Part shown: positions 34,955 through 47,099 of the stretch, in pieces
Layout of the letters: every line of letters begins with the position of its first letter
Position numbering within the stretch: the first letter of the stretch is position 1
Assembly: GCA_021234155.1 (NCBI GenBank)
Contig: JAJEKV010000032.1
Location: 6,602,736-6,666,735 of the forward strand
Origin: Isoetes taiwanensis
Lineage: Eukaryota; Streptophyta; Lycopodiopsida; Isoetales; Isoetaceae
Length of the DNA stretch: 64,000 nt
Reading direction: 5' to 3'
Notes under the pieces: generated by a model
Told to the model about the DNA's origin: nothing
The model's input: only the letters and a program-made list of their open reading frames with translations
The model's database searches: none
Position numbers and translations under genes: made by a program

Positions 34955-36636
34955 TTAGACAGTTCCAGAGATATGGATAAATATCTGCTCAACCTGACTT
35001 GGAAACACGAAAGGTTCTTTCATTTCAGCCAATACCTTTGAAGAATCCACTTCTGAAAATCCGGATGGATGAGTCCTAACTGTTTTGCCACGACCTCTAT
35101 ATACAACTTTGAACCATCGTGCCTTCAAGACATTTACATGAAAGCTACGACAATCCAACTCAATAATGTCTGTCAGGATTCCCACATAATCCAGGTTACT
35201 CTCCAGAAGGTTATGATCCCTGTTACTAGATTGACTTTTTTGTTCAAATTCTGCGCTGATCCCTGAATCAAATGTAACCCTACACTTATCAACACTGTTG
35301 ATGCGAAAATGCTGCCCATATGCCCACATTGAGGAATAGTATCGTGCCTAGACCAAAATAACAATAATTATGAGTAACATAGCATAAAGAGAATGGAACT
35401 TATGATCAAAGATTTATAATTTTATACCTTCCTGCTACAACCAAGGGCAAGCTCATAATCATCATCTGGAATAACTTGGCCATGGTCTCTAGCTTCGTCC
35501 ATACGCGCCAACAACCATGCATTATCCATAACATCTGGAATAGAGTGGCCTATTGATCGCCCTGCTGATCTCCGTGCATCCTCCTTATAAGTTTCATACA
35601 AATCCCTCCACGGTGCTAAACTTGCAGTATTATTAAGAACAAATGTGCTGACTGCAAGAAGATGTCATCGCTCAAACTTCGTTCTACTCCGTTACCCTGT
35701 AATACTTTTGAAGTAATCTCTTTGGGCTCTTCAATCTCCCACAGTTTAGGACCTTCGGGATGGCATGCGATAGTGGCATCATTTAGATAAAACAGTGTCT
35801 CTTGTACAAGATGGCCTTCAGCCATGCAACCCTCTGGTTTTGCCATTTGACGCACAAAATCTTTGAGCACCTTCATGTAGCGCTCTAGAAAAAACATCCA
35901 TCTGCTAGGAGCAGGTCCTGCCAACCTTATCTCATTTGGAATATGTATCAACAGATGTACCTATGTATATAAGCACATTGTTAATCTTACCTCTAGTTGC
36001 TAAACAACAAAATTACATGATTGCATAGAATTTGGTTAGTAGTACCTGTAGGTAAAAAAAACTCGTGGGAAATTCTTTTTCGATGTCACAAAGCAGTATA
36101 ATCACTTCCTCCTCCACTTTTGGGATATCGGCTACTTCAATTTCTTTGGAGGAGACCCACCTTGCAAATTTGCTCAATCGGAATAAAATGCTCCTTATTT
36201 GTGGGGTCAAGAAATCTCCTATCACACATGGAAGTATATGCTGCAAAGTCCATATAATATCATTGCATACTTTGCAATATAATTTATTACAAGAAACGGA
36301 AGTACAAGAATCAAAGCATACCTGGAGAAACTTGTGCCAATCATGTGTCTTTAATCCAGTGACGCTACCTTTTTTTGTAAATGCCTTTCTTAAAGAAGTC
36401 CCATATCCAGTTGGTGTGCGCACCTTTGCTATCCTCTTATTCACTTCAATCTGTTGTTTCTTTCCCAAAACCCATGCGCCTTGTTTCCATGTCAAGGTCT
36501 TCTTGCCTTTCCTCTCAATGGGCCAATATTTCTTTTTTATTTTTTGCTCTTTCAGATCCAATTTAGCAGCCAAGGTTTCCCATTCTCCTGTTAAATGCTG
36601 CCAAAGAGAATGTGCAACATTTTTGAAAATGTGCAT
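34955..36636 (-). pseudogene. CACTA (En/Spm) transposase C-terminal part, DUF4218-DUF4216
   Basis: Minus-strand exons fit at 36636-36322, 36240-36046, 35960-35428 and 35347-34955, with good splice sites. Exon 1 gives MHIFKNVAHSLW and GLKTHDWHKFLQ. Exon 2 gives HILPCVIGDFLTPQIRS and EKEFPTSFFYLQ. Exon 3 gives PAPSRWMFFLERYMKVLKDF and KPEGCMAEGHLVQE (DUF4218), then FVLNNTASLAPWRDLYE after a one-base frameshift near 35645-35660. Exon 4 gives ARYYSSMWAYGQHFRI, YVGILTDIIELD and EPFVFPSQVEQIF (DUF4216). The catalytic tnp2 domain that should precede exon 1 is absent, so this is a remnant of a TNP2-like gene. Confidence 0.85.
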
Positions 36637-36719
36637 AGGACAACAGCAAAAACATATTCTATATTAGCAAAGCTATTAGTATTGTGGAAGTAAACAATCT
36701 TGTTGTTCTAATATTCTTG

Positions 36720-37190
36720 TTGGATCCCCATTATGGTACAAGATATCATTACCCCAACAATGAAATCTAGAAAAGCAAAAAATGACCCTAGCAGACAACG
36801 AAGTGGACCTTCCTAATATTAGCCATTATACACCATTTCACACCATTGGTTTTACTACATAAGAATTAATATTCATACCCTATATACTAAACATAGAGTA
36901 ATATTTGTGTAAGAACCAATAATCACACCCAACATCGAAATTGAGACAAACAAAAAATGATGAAAAAGATGAGAAACCCAAAGATATGTTTCAAATAGAA
37001 ATATGGCGTGATTACTTACCTAGTTCACAATCAGTAGAATAAATCTTGATTCGTCCTTCGTGTGCTTATCTGGGGCTGTTCGCGTGTCCACATGCATGAA
37101 TGACACCGGAGAGCCACGCTATTTTCTCACAATGACAGTAAACCTTTTTCCCATTGTGGTATAAAAAATCATTACCCCTTGAGAAAAACA
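36720..37190. repeat. Large direct repeat copy 1
   Basis: From TGGATCCCCATTATGGTACA to the CATTGTGGTATAAAAAATCATTA block, this matches 37433-37880 with small indels, an offset near 710 bp. It lies just upstream of the CACTA coding exons, where subterminal repeats of such elements are common. Element termini (CACTA/TAGTG) were not identified. Confidence 0.85.
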
Positions 37191-37432
37191 TAAAATGACC
37201 TAGTAGACAATAAGTGAACCTTCCGAATACTAGCTATTATGCCAGGGCGAGCACTTTGAAAAATTAATTCCCTAAGTTAACCCCTTATCTTGGTACAGCC
37301 ATAGTTTTCCACATCCCTTTTCCATAGCTTCGTGATTAAAAACCATTGGAGAATGTGAAATTACTAATGTTTTCTCAAAATTACTAGGCAATACCTTAGC
37401 AACTAATAAAGTGAATCTTTCTAATATTCTTG

Positions 37433-37890
37433 TTGGATCCCCATTATGGTACAAGAGATCATTACCCCAACAATGAAATCTAGAAAAGCAAAAAATGACC
37501 CTAGCAGAGAATGAAGTGGACCTTCCTAATATTAGCCATTACACACCATTTCACACCATTGGTTTTACTGCATAAGAATCAATATTCATACCCTACATAC
37601 TGAACATAGAGTAATGTTTGCCTAAGAACCAATAATCACACCCAACATCGAATTGATGAAAAAGATGAGAAACCCAAAGATATGTTTCAAATAGAAATAT
37701 GGCGTGATTACTTACCTAGTTCACAGTTAGTAGAATAAATCTTGATTCGTCCTTCTTGAATAGCGCGTGCTTATCTGGGGCCGATCGCGTCTCCACATGC
37801 ATGAATGACACCCGTGAGCCACAGATGTTTTCTCACAACGACAGTGAACCTTTTTCCCATTGTGGTATAAAAAATCATTATCCCTCGAGA
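37433..37890. repeat. Large direct repeat copy 2
   Basis: Second copy of the block at 36720-37190. A smaller duplication around CCTAGTATTTTCCCA and ACTTTATAAAAA follows at 38010-38110, and ACTTACCTxxTTCACA-type text recurs again at 38270-38300. Confidence 0.85.
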
Positions 37891-38512
37891 AAAACAGAAA
37901 ATGACCTAGTAGACAATAAGTGAACCTTTCTAATACTAGCCATTACGCCAAGGTGAAAAATTAATTCCCTAAGTATACCCCTTATCTTGGCATAGCCATA
38001 GTATTCCACATCCCTTATTACCCTAGTATTTTCCCAGGACTCACTTTATAAAAAAAAACATTACACACCATTGTTATTACCCTAGTATTTTCCCATCACT
38101 TTATAAAAAGAAAGCTTAAACACCATTGGCTCCATTGGTTCTAATAACCTACTATAAAATATCATAACAATGCCAATAATGCCGATTCTCCAAATAAGAG
38201 AAAAACAGAAAATGATGAAAAATGAAACCACCAGAAAAGATACGTTCAAACAGAAATTTGGCGCGACAACTTACCTCATTCACACAGAATAAATCTTGAT
38301 TCATCCTTCTTGACTAGCCCTTGCATATCTAGAGTTCTTCACAGTCGCCACAATCACCAACAGTCGCCACACACGATCAGTAAGTATAGAAAAGGTTCAA
38401 GCAAAACGCAAAAATGTTTGGCAGTAAATTTTTCATTTTTAGAATCTTCGGCATTTATGTTGCTTCTGTCATTCATTTCTAACGTCTATCTATTGTTCTG
38501 GTGTTTATAGTG

Positions 38513-40258
38513 TCTTCCAATAGGTCCGACAAGGGCAAAAAGGTGTCGAGAGAGGATTCTAAGGAGTCTACTGAAGATAAGCTTGCAAGTTTCATGGCCA
38601 AGGTGCCGGAAGATATTTTGGCTGCTCTTATGACGGAATTGGGAAAAAGGATCCAAAGAAATATCAAAGGCCAAGATGATGATTCAGGAAAGAAGTTGCA
38701 AAAGGGAAAGAATGGAAAGGAGAGGTAAAGTATGCAATATTTAGTTTGAATCATTCCTTCTGATGTTTCTGATATGTTAAAACCACTATAAATGTGGTCA
38801 ATTGGTTTGTTTGCATGACTGTTTCCTGGATTCAATTATTGCACAGACTAAATATTTAGCATCACATTTTCTTTCTAGGTACGAGGAGCGCCGGCGGTCC
38901 TCAAGTTCTTGCAATATCCCAGAAGCAGAAACTTCTAAGCAAGGGGCTAAAAGAAAACGAAAATCAGCAGGTGCTATTGTTTTAAACGGGAATGTGGTGT
39001 TGAGTGCTTCATCATCATCTAGCGAGGATGATGATGATGGTGAAGATTCTCGCTCCTCTGATGCTGAAAATGAAGATCAGAATATTGAAGTTGACCTCTC
39101 CTACAACGTACAATTTAGGAAATTATCCAAATCTGAGGTATGTAGTTAGTGCATTTCTCTTTAAGGTTTTTAATTTTTGCTTTCTCTCACTTGTAGTTTT
39201 AAGCAATGAGTCTTGAATTTGAAAGTTTTAAATCTGAATCTTTGCAGCAGTAGATCTAAACTATTCCATGTTTGTCTCATTGGTAGAATACAATTTTGTT
39301 TGTCTTATTGTTGCTCCAGCTTGGATTTCTGTAATAATTTTCTGCTATCCCATTGCTAGATGGTTGTAGTTTCTAGCTTTGAATCAATGTCAAAGTTCCA
39401 AGTAAGATTGTTTGGCTTAAGTGTTCTGGCTGTTTGGAAGATAGCAGCAGGTGCAGTGTAATTAGGCAAAGTAGCAGGGTAAATGATTGTAGGTGAAACA
39501 CTATATTTTTGGCCTCGTACTGCGCCATGTAGTTACTGCTCATCATTGCTGAACCAAGTCCTGGAGAGAGTTGAATCATTTCTTGGGCCAATATAGGAGC
39601 CTCCCACGTTCAGCCTGTACATGGTCTCCATTGATGTATAAGACATCCCAAATTTGGTCTTATCAAAAGATGATAATCAAGAGACTAGTGTCAAAAAAAT
39701 TGACGTTACACTAGACACTATCATGGTAGATGATAATTACAGAAAATCATTTCGAAATCCAAAATATGTTGCCTTGCATTCTTTCCAATATATGGGGAAT
39801 AAGGAAGATAACTTTCTACTGGGAGCTTTATTGCCTTATTTAGGAGAAGCATGTCATATGAAAGCACACAAGAATTTCTACGATGTAATTTGAAGAAAGA
39901 GTTTTTTCGTGAAAGATGGGAAGAAGATTCCGATGATATACGCAAATCTTTATATTATGCTCAAAAGTATTGGGCGCCTAGAGAAAATGTTGGATCAGCT
40001 CTTGGATCCGAAACGAAGACTAATTTCACGTATAATGATTGTACTGATAATAAAGAAAACAATTCTTGTGATAGTAGGCAATATGATAAGCCTAGAGCTT
40101 CTCATGTTAAAAGGCATACAACTACCAACAGCCAAGTTAGAATGTCTAATGTTGTGGCAATGTTATTGGCCTTAAATTCAGGATATCAAGGTAGACGCAT
40201 CAATGCAAACTTAGCAAGACAATATTTAGGATCCGGATTGGAAAAAAAACATGGTTAA
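38513..40258 (+). CDS. Unrecognised multi-exon gene, divergent from the CACTA remnant
   Basis: Three plus-strand exons fit. The first ends at 38726 (SSNRSDKGKKVSREDSKEST, then FMAKVPEDILAALMTELGKR). The second is 38879-39136 (YEERRRSSSSCNIPEAET, then basic KRKRKS and a Ser/Asp-rich run). The join reads KERYEERR and uses donor GTAAAG and acceptor TTTCTAG. A third coding stretch, about 39650-40258, contains FRNPKYVALHSFQYMG, NFLLGALLPYLGEA and FFRERWEEDSDDIRKSL, with a frame change near 39890. No known domain is recognised. Position and divergent orientation suggest it could be the second gene of the CACTA element, which is inference. The first exon start is unclear (VSSNRSD follows an AG). Confidence 0.45.
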
Positions 40259-41985
40259 TAGTTTGGATACTATCTAACCATCTCTATTGTACAAGTTTCT
40301 TCCTAAACTATAATCTAACCATCTCAATTGTACAAGTTTCTCCTAACTGTATAATTTTAAAAGCAAAACTTGATAATTACATCTGTTTATATGTTTATTA
40401 TAACATAAATTTCCAATTCAATAAGAAAAAGAAATATATATTGAATATATAAATTTTAGTTCCACATTTATACCCTTTTTATAGATATATCAAAACTTTT
40501 AATTAATGGTTGAGAAATTGTTCTTACTACTTGCCTAACTTTTAAATGTATTTTAAGTTAAATTTATGCATAGGTTCAAGCTAAGTAGAAGGCAGAGTCG
40601 GGTTGGCTCTTATTCAATCTGGAAGCATTGTAGACTCCACATTTTCCATTGCATTTAGTTATCTGTGTGTTATTGATATTAGCCCATACTAAGATACTGA
40701 TGGCTTTAAGTGTTTCTCCTTTGAGAAAATATGAGGCATCATATTTAGATGCAATATCTTCAAATTTATTTTTATCATTAGTCTCCTATATTTGGAGTAA
40801 GTACATAGTGATTTAGGCTCGTGTTTCCCGGGCATCTTCTTGTGCTTGCATGGCTAAGATGAGACATGTACTTCTTGGAATTCCTACTTTTGATTAATAA
40901 ATTTTATTTTTTTAAAATATATTGTGGAAATAGAATGGAAAAGATTGTACCATTGTCTTTCAAGGTCCTTCATGATTGTATACAAAACTACGCAATATCA
41001 CATCAGTTAGACTTGAATAAGTCTAAATTTTGCTGAATATGTCACGATTCGTGTATGATGTTGAAGCAAGCGGGAGCCAAAGAATTTGGCTGCAACAATT
41101 CCCTCCCATTTTGGTTTCCTGCTATTTCCGTCGAAGAGCATCCCTCTCTTAATTTTCAAAATTCAAAGTTACAAGGAGCCAAGAAATTAACTTCTCGCTA
41201 TTCTTTTGAACTAATTTATAACTACGTTTCTACCTAATTGTATAGTTCGAAAACAAACTAAATGAGACACTATACCATGCTTTACCCCATCCAATACGCC
41301 ATTGATATTCAAAGGAGACTGCATATACATATAAACCCCTGCAACACACCTTCTAGCAGGGCTCATAATTATTTTGGGCTAGCAATATGCAAGGCATTAT
41401 CGTAAACTTTGACCTTTGGAAGGTTTCGAGCCCATCTGGGAAGACTATCAACTGGAACAATAGGGATGACGGGCACTTAGTCAAGCAAGCCACGTCGAGC
41501 TCTGCCGCCATGGTTGTTCACACACCTTACCCTACTCTGCCATAGCTGAGGAAGCCACGAGCGAGAAGGAAAGGGCTAATCTTGAACGTCCAGAACTTAA
41601 ATCAAATCTTGGCAGTCAAAATTAGGGCGCGCTGGACAACATACACACTCTCTCCCTCACTTTACGCTAGACATTTTTTTAGACAAGATAAGATAAGAGA
41701 TTGTTAACATCCACAGGAACCCAATCGGGTTATGGAATTAGTTGGGTTATGGAATTAGTACATGCAGAGGGTAGGAATCGACCCCAAGCCTGAGACGTTT
41801 TAGGCGGCTGTGAAGAGATTTGAAATCGTGAGACATGCTTGGATGTCGGATGAAATCGTGAGAGCTGCTTGTCTGCCTCTTTTAGATTTTGTTAAGGAGT
41901 GTTTGTGGAGAGTCTTTTTCGAAGACCAGAGCTGGTGCTCCATCGGGCATGATCAAGTTTTGTTGTCAAAACTAGAGGATAAAAC
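40259..41985. other. No supported gene
   Basis: An AATAAGAAAAAG-rich, AT-rich spacer. The direct repeat AACCATCTCAATTGTACAAG/AACCATCTCTATTGTACAAG flanks 40275-40340, and GAAATCGTGAGACATGCTTG/GAAATCGTGAGAGCTGCTTG occurs at 41822-41865. Nothing else is recognised. Confidence 0.4.
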
Positions 41986-41989
41986 CTAG

Positions 41990-42177
41990 GCCGTGCTGGA
42001 TTTGAGGCTAGCTAGATATTGGGCTTTTGCAAGACCAGGGCTATGGCAGGAGGAGGCAGGGGTTTTTTAATCCTAGTAGTAATGATTGTACTAGTCCATT
42101 GTATGGGTCCCATGACCTATTGGTCTCCGTGGACGTTAAAAAAACTATTCTATTCTATTCTATTCTATTCTATTCTT
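41990..42177 (+). mobile_element. LINE 3' tail with (TTCTA)n
   Basis: GGGTTTTTTAATCCTAGTAG, TTGTACTAGTCCATTGTATG, GGTCCCATGACC and TATTGGTCTCCGTGGACG lead into about six TTCTA units. This is the same 3' UTR as at 1160-1279 and 56230-56428. No zinc-knuckle coding is visible, so the copy is very short. Confidence 0.7.
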
Positions 42178-43461
42178 TTAAAGCCTGAAGCTCCACGCTC
42201 TGTCATCTCTGGTTGCAAGATTCCGGTATTATTATCTCTTACTAAGACCTTATATATAGGTATTCAACAACATACTGTTACTAACATATTTGTTACTGTG
42301 TGGATCTTGCTCTTACTCTCCATTGTTGACACTTCAGGATTACCATGAAGAGCAGGTTCCGGAGAAGTCTTGCAAATGTTCTATTGTAGAGGCTAGAGGC
42401 AGTTTTCTGGAAAGAAATTCTTATAATTTGGAAGTTCTATTCCTATTTAGGGCAAGATTTAAATTATTAGTAAGTTAATTGTGTAGCAATTGGCAAGCAA
42501 CTATTGCCCTGAATCAATTGGTGGGAACAAGGACTTCAAGTAAATTTTTACTGCAAAACCTTCAGTTTGCTCTTCATGAAGTCATTTAGCTATTGTTGTG
42601 AAAAGTTGGAACCTATCCTTTCTATCAAATGCAGGTGGTGGTATGGGTGTTTTTATGGTATGCTTTTTGGAGGCTCTTGGACAAGTCTTGCAGATGAATG
42701 CAAGATAACGTTTTGTTTATGCTATTAAAAGAGTGAGCGGCCCAAGTATCCAGGCTCTCTGGAGAAGATGTGCCATTGAGAAGGTAGCTTTTCGGTCTAG
42801 CAGTTTTAATGCAAAAAAAAAAAAAAACTTATTGTCCATGTTTACCAATTTAGTTAATTGCATGTATATTGTATATTTAAAATGTGTTTTTCTAGAGACT
42901 AGTGTAATCAATAACTTGAGCAAATGAAGCATTGGGTTTCATGGCATACCCAATTTAATGAATAGATATATTCATGAGGCAGATTAAACTGCTACACAAG
43001 ACAATAACTACACGAAAGGCTGCAAGTCACCTATTTGTGTTGAGCATGTAAACAAACCATTTTATTTTCATTGTTTGGATGCTTGCATGAAGGGTAGTAG
43101 ACACTATAGTTACCTCATGCATTGACAATAACATTTGAGATATAGACATTCTATTGTGGCCATTCCCAATAAATAATTTTGGAGGGAGTTTACTCTAAGC
43201 TGCACAACTTGACTTAAGAAACTCATGGTGGCTGTTGTGCAAATTCCCCATACCAACACTTGAGCCAACATCGGCCTAGACTTTTGTGCCTATTGCAGAA
43301 GTAAGAGACTAAAAAATTCTACATTAATTGCTTAAACATTCTAACTATAAAGGAACAAGGGAGCACCATCATGCTAATATTGTTAAAGGCATTCAAATGT
43401 CTAAAACCATCATCACATTGAGTGCCATCATGTTGACTATAAATCATCACCTTCTGTTGAA
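42178..43461. other. No supported gene; A-run at 42814-42828
   Basis: An A15 run at 42814 follows TTTTCGGTCTAGCAGTTTTAATGC and could be the tail of a short retroposed sequence. The upstream text does not match the other LINE ends in the window. Confidence 0.35.
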
Positions 43462-43592
43462 AAGAACAATTTACAAGGGAAGCAAAACCTACCTCTTATG
43501 ATGCAAAAATACAATAATTTGATATTAAAAAGAACAATTTACAAGAGAAGCAAAACCTGCCTCTCTCGTGATGCAAAAATAGAACAATTCGA
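43462..43592. repeat. 68-bp tandem duplication
   Basis: AAGAACAATTTACAAGRGAAG, CAAAACCTRCCTCT and TGATGCAAAAATA occur twice, at 43462 and 43530. Confidence 0.9.
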
Positions 43593-44155
43593 TGGAGACG
43601 CATGAGAGTATGCACGAGAGATTGAAATTAAGGAGCAAGAGGATTGATCCTTATATAACATTTTTCACATTCCTTAGATACAAAATGAACCATTCTCACA
43701 TGTGTAGACCTAGCGCACAACAATTTTTGCACTCCTATATCTTTAGCACTTATTATTCTTATAGTAGTCCAAATGTTTTGAGCACCCTAAGGCACAACTT
43801 AAACTTGGAGTAATAGATAAGATAAGATAAAGATAGAGTACATGACAACCAATAATAATTTCTCTATAGATTTGTCTAATTATATTAGATTTATGACAAG
43901 GAGTTTAAGCTGAACAGGTTTTTGTTCACACAAGTTCCCAACTTAATATGCCCAACAACGCTCGGTACTGTTACTAGTACATTAAATAAATGCAACAACA
44001 CGTGGTATTGAGGCAATCCATAGTGCCTCGGCACGCTTTTTTTTTTCTTTGTTTTCCAACTGGATGAAACAAACTTTAGCTTTGATGTATGCAACTATAT
44101 CATGCAGCCACCAAAACAACGAACATAATCAAACTTGTTTCCATCTGTAGGTGAA

Positions 44156-44255
44156 TGGGACAAAGTCCCATAGACCACTCTTGCTTGATGCAAAACAAAT
44201 CTACGTCTATGGGACATTTGTCCCATAGACCAATCTTGCTTCAATCTAGAATTAA
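44156..44255. repeat. 54-bp tandem duplication
   Basis: TGGGACAAAGTCCCATAGAC and TGGGACATTTGTCCCATAGA start units at 44156 and 44210, both continuing CCAMTCTTGCTT. Each begins with a small palindrome TGGGAC...GTCCCA. Confidence 0.9.
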
Positions 44256-44401
44256 CTTGATTTTTATCTAGATGCACGAATTTTAGTACATATTACACCA
44301 ATAAAATCCGTAAGCAATCTTACTTAACTGATTCAATTTAAAGACCTAGAATGAGAATGAAATAAGTAGTCCTCCATCCAACATGGTCCGTGGAGCTTAG
44401 A

Positions 44402-44990
44402 TTTTTTTTTTTGGCAAAATGATACCATACAAACACAAGGAATAAAACCTTAAAGAATTAAGATAAAGGACGAGTAAAGGTGGCAGCTAAACAAATAAGC
44501 CTTGGGCGGGAGACCTTGGCTTCTTTGCCATAGTGGAGATGAGGCCTATGCGAGTATTTGGAGAAGTTTAGGAGAGCGAGTAGACCACCTCAGTTTGAGG
44601 TAGGCCTGTAATAGCTCTTGCAAAGCGGGAAGATAGAGCCTTGAACTCCTTAGTACATGGTTGGAAAGGGATGGAGAGCTCTTTTAGTACTACAATGCAG
44701 GAAGGTCTTCAGGTCAAGTTAACGCATGGTATGACATTCGCTCTCTTCAGCCTTTCCTTTGCTTTCATTTTTCGGGGGTGGAGCTTCAAATGGCCATGTT
44801 TACATCTATAGTGGTTGTCTCTCCCTCGAACTAAAGGGATTGTACCCAATCTGTTGACTCTTATCTTGGATTAATTTGTGCTGACTTGGTTACACATTTG
44901 GCTTTTATGGGCCATGAATAAATGTATTTACATACATATTATATTATTAGTAAAAATAAAAATATCTTACCTTAAAAAAAAGGGGGGGGG
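44402..44990. mobile_element. Two opposing retroelement tails
   Basis: A T12 run at 44402-44413 looks like the 3' poly(A) of a minus-strand copy. The plus-strand end AAATATCTTACCTTAAAAAAAA at 44965-44986 resembles the LINE tails at 8884-8873 (minus) and 52670-52700. The text between includes no recognisable reverse transcriptase. Confidence 0.5.
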
Positions 44991-45214
44991 GGAATTAAGA
45001 TATAGGGTTAAGAAGATTGAGTCGTTCTATGGCTACACAGTAATGGGTTAAGATTCAAGGTTCATGAAATCGTCTTGACAAGGTGAATTGAATGGTATCC
45101 ACATATTAGCCATGATCTAGTAAAGCATTGAAATTGCAATTGGAACAAGACTTACTCTGATCAATAAAAAAGAATCGAGTGCTTTTGCAGCAACAATGCA
45201 TGAATGTCATTTAA

Positions 45215-47068
45215 TTACTTTTTGGGTAGCTTTATCATTGGCCATGATGAATGTCTTGAGACAACGACATCCTCGTTATGCATTTGCTCCTGTATTTTGT
45301 GAGCTATATTATACGTAGAAATAGATTTATATGATTCAGGCATTGTGGTGGCTGCAAGTATGACATCCCACAAACCTCTGTGTCTTCCAAGAAGCATTAC
45401 TACTATAATTACCAGCTTTCCTGCAACACTGAATAATCCAGACAAACAGAATGGCACATCTGTGCAAGGCCTGGAAGCAGTCAGTTGGCAGCTGTAGCCT
45501 ACAGACAAGCCTGCATTGCCATATCCACTGCAGAACAGAACAAACATGTTAGCATCCAAATCTGACACCCAACATAATCACAAAGGTTTCCTCATTCCAA
45601 CCTGACTACTTCAAAGATCATGTTGAAAATGGAAAAGTTAAGCCCATCATGGACAAATTTTCTCCTCTCTAGAAGACAAAGCAAGAACACAGCACTGGCC
45701 AAATATGCAGATTCTTTTGCAAGTAACTTCCTGGACTGCCTCAAGATCTGTTTGTAGGTGCCTCGTTTCCAGTCCTTAGCTTTCATTCTAGTTGTTTTTC
45801 TTAAAAGGAAAACTGGGTAGACTGCAATATACCTGTATTACTAGCAGTCAACGTATTACATTTTAAAATATGATATATAAGCAGCAGAATATAGAAATTT
45901 GGACTCACATCATGATTGCAAATACTACCAGCATGGCTGGAGAGAGTTGCCAAAAATTTACAATACCTGCCCCTGCATTTCTAGTTGAGATTGACTGAAA
46001 AACTGCTATTACAAGCTTGTCCTTAGTTGTTATTCCTTCCAAGGCAGCACCATTCCATTCAGATAGAAGAAAGGTGAAGGTCTGAAAACTATTGAAGCCC
46101 AAAATGGTTATCATAAGCCATATGGTTTCTGTGCGTGGAAAAAGATGAGCATAGAAGTTCCTTGGATGGTCAAGGAGGTACTCATATGCTGCTCTGTGCT
46201 TCTTTCTAGAAAAATAATGAAGAATCCAAATGATACCCCTAAGACATGGAGGAAACATGGTGTTTCCCATCAATATCATCAAACCAAGCCATAGCAGCAA
46301 GAGTGAAGAAGTTCTAACTGCCAAGATATTCTCATATACAACAGAATACCCTGAATTGTTGAACATAGAAACCACCGCAAACCATGAAAATAGAACATGG
46401 TTAACACCGTTTTGTTCCAATATATGGCGTGCATGAGGGCTAAGCAAGACGAAAACTTCTGCTACCACAAAACCTAAAATCTGCACTCCAATCATATAGA
46501 TCATCACCACTCTAGTAAGCAAAACCACTGCGTCATGCTCAAGGTAAAGGGCTTTTACAGGCTCTGTTAGTCTCAAAGATTTTCTAATACCATGACAGAA
46601 TTCTTCATTTGAGACACTCCCAATTCTCAAAAGTCTTTTACCCCAAAATCTAAGCCATGCTTGCTTTTCTTGCGACGAAACTTCGTTAGGTTTTGGAGAT
46701 GGTCTAACATCTTGCGCCTCTTCAGATCCAGCATCATTTGGGGCCGAAGCACAGTGCAAATCAGGCACTATTTCCTTGATCTTGCAATATAGCTTGTATC
46801 TTCTAACGTATAGCAGTGCAAGGGAGGTAAGGATCTGACTCCCCAGCATCATAATTGTTGTCAACACAAAACCGTCGAAGGCTGTTTCTCCCTTTGCACT
46901 GGTTGCCACAAGGCCTGTGATTGAGGCAGCGGAGACAGAATTGTAAAGTGCATCGATGAAGGGCATGGGCTTGGAGAAGGATTTGGGTATCCATAGCAAC
47001 AAACCCCCTACAATGGACACTGATACAAAATATGAAACATGGAGACGGTAATACTGTTTGATCTCCAT
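45215..47068 (-). CDS. HKT-type Na+/K+ transporter, three exons, complete
   Basis: Exons on the minus strand are 47068-45909, 45832-45602 and 45527-45215, with GT/AG borders. The joins give VVFAIMMYIAVYPVF and FEVVSGYGNAGLS, for a 567-residue product. The HKT/Trk/Ktr family has four membrane-pore-membrane repeats. The pore loops seen are SVSAASITGL (Gly52), SMFNNSGY (Gly240), SISTRNAGAG (Gly366) and SGYGNAGLSVGYSC (Gly470). Gly at all four filter positions is the pattern associated with K+ permeation, whereas many seed-plant class I proteins have Ser in the first loop. The loop between repeats 1 and 2 (about residues 95-165) is long and hydrophilic. The product is probably a plasma-membrane cation transporter. 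The Met start directly precedes the first membrane segment. No stop or frameshift was found. Confidence 0.9.
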
Positions 47069-47099
47069 GACTAATACAAATACAAATACAATGCTTAAT

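Noticed and set aside
36065-36667. 200-codon plus-strand open frame
   Set aside because: Antisense shadow of the well-supported CACTA transposase exons on the minus strand.
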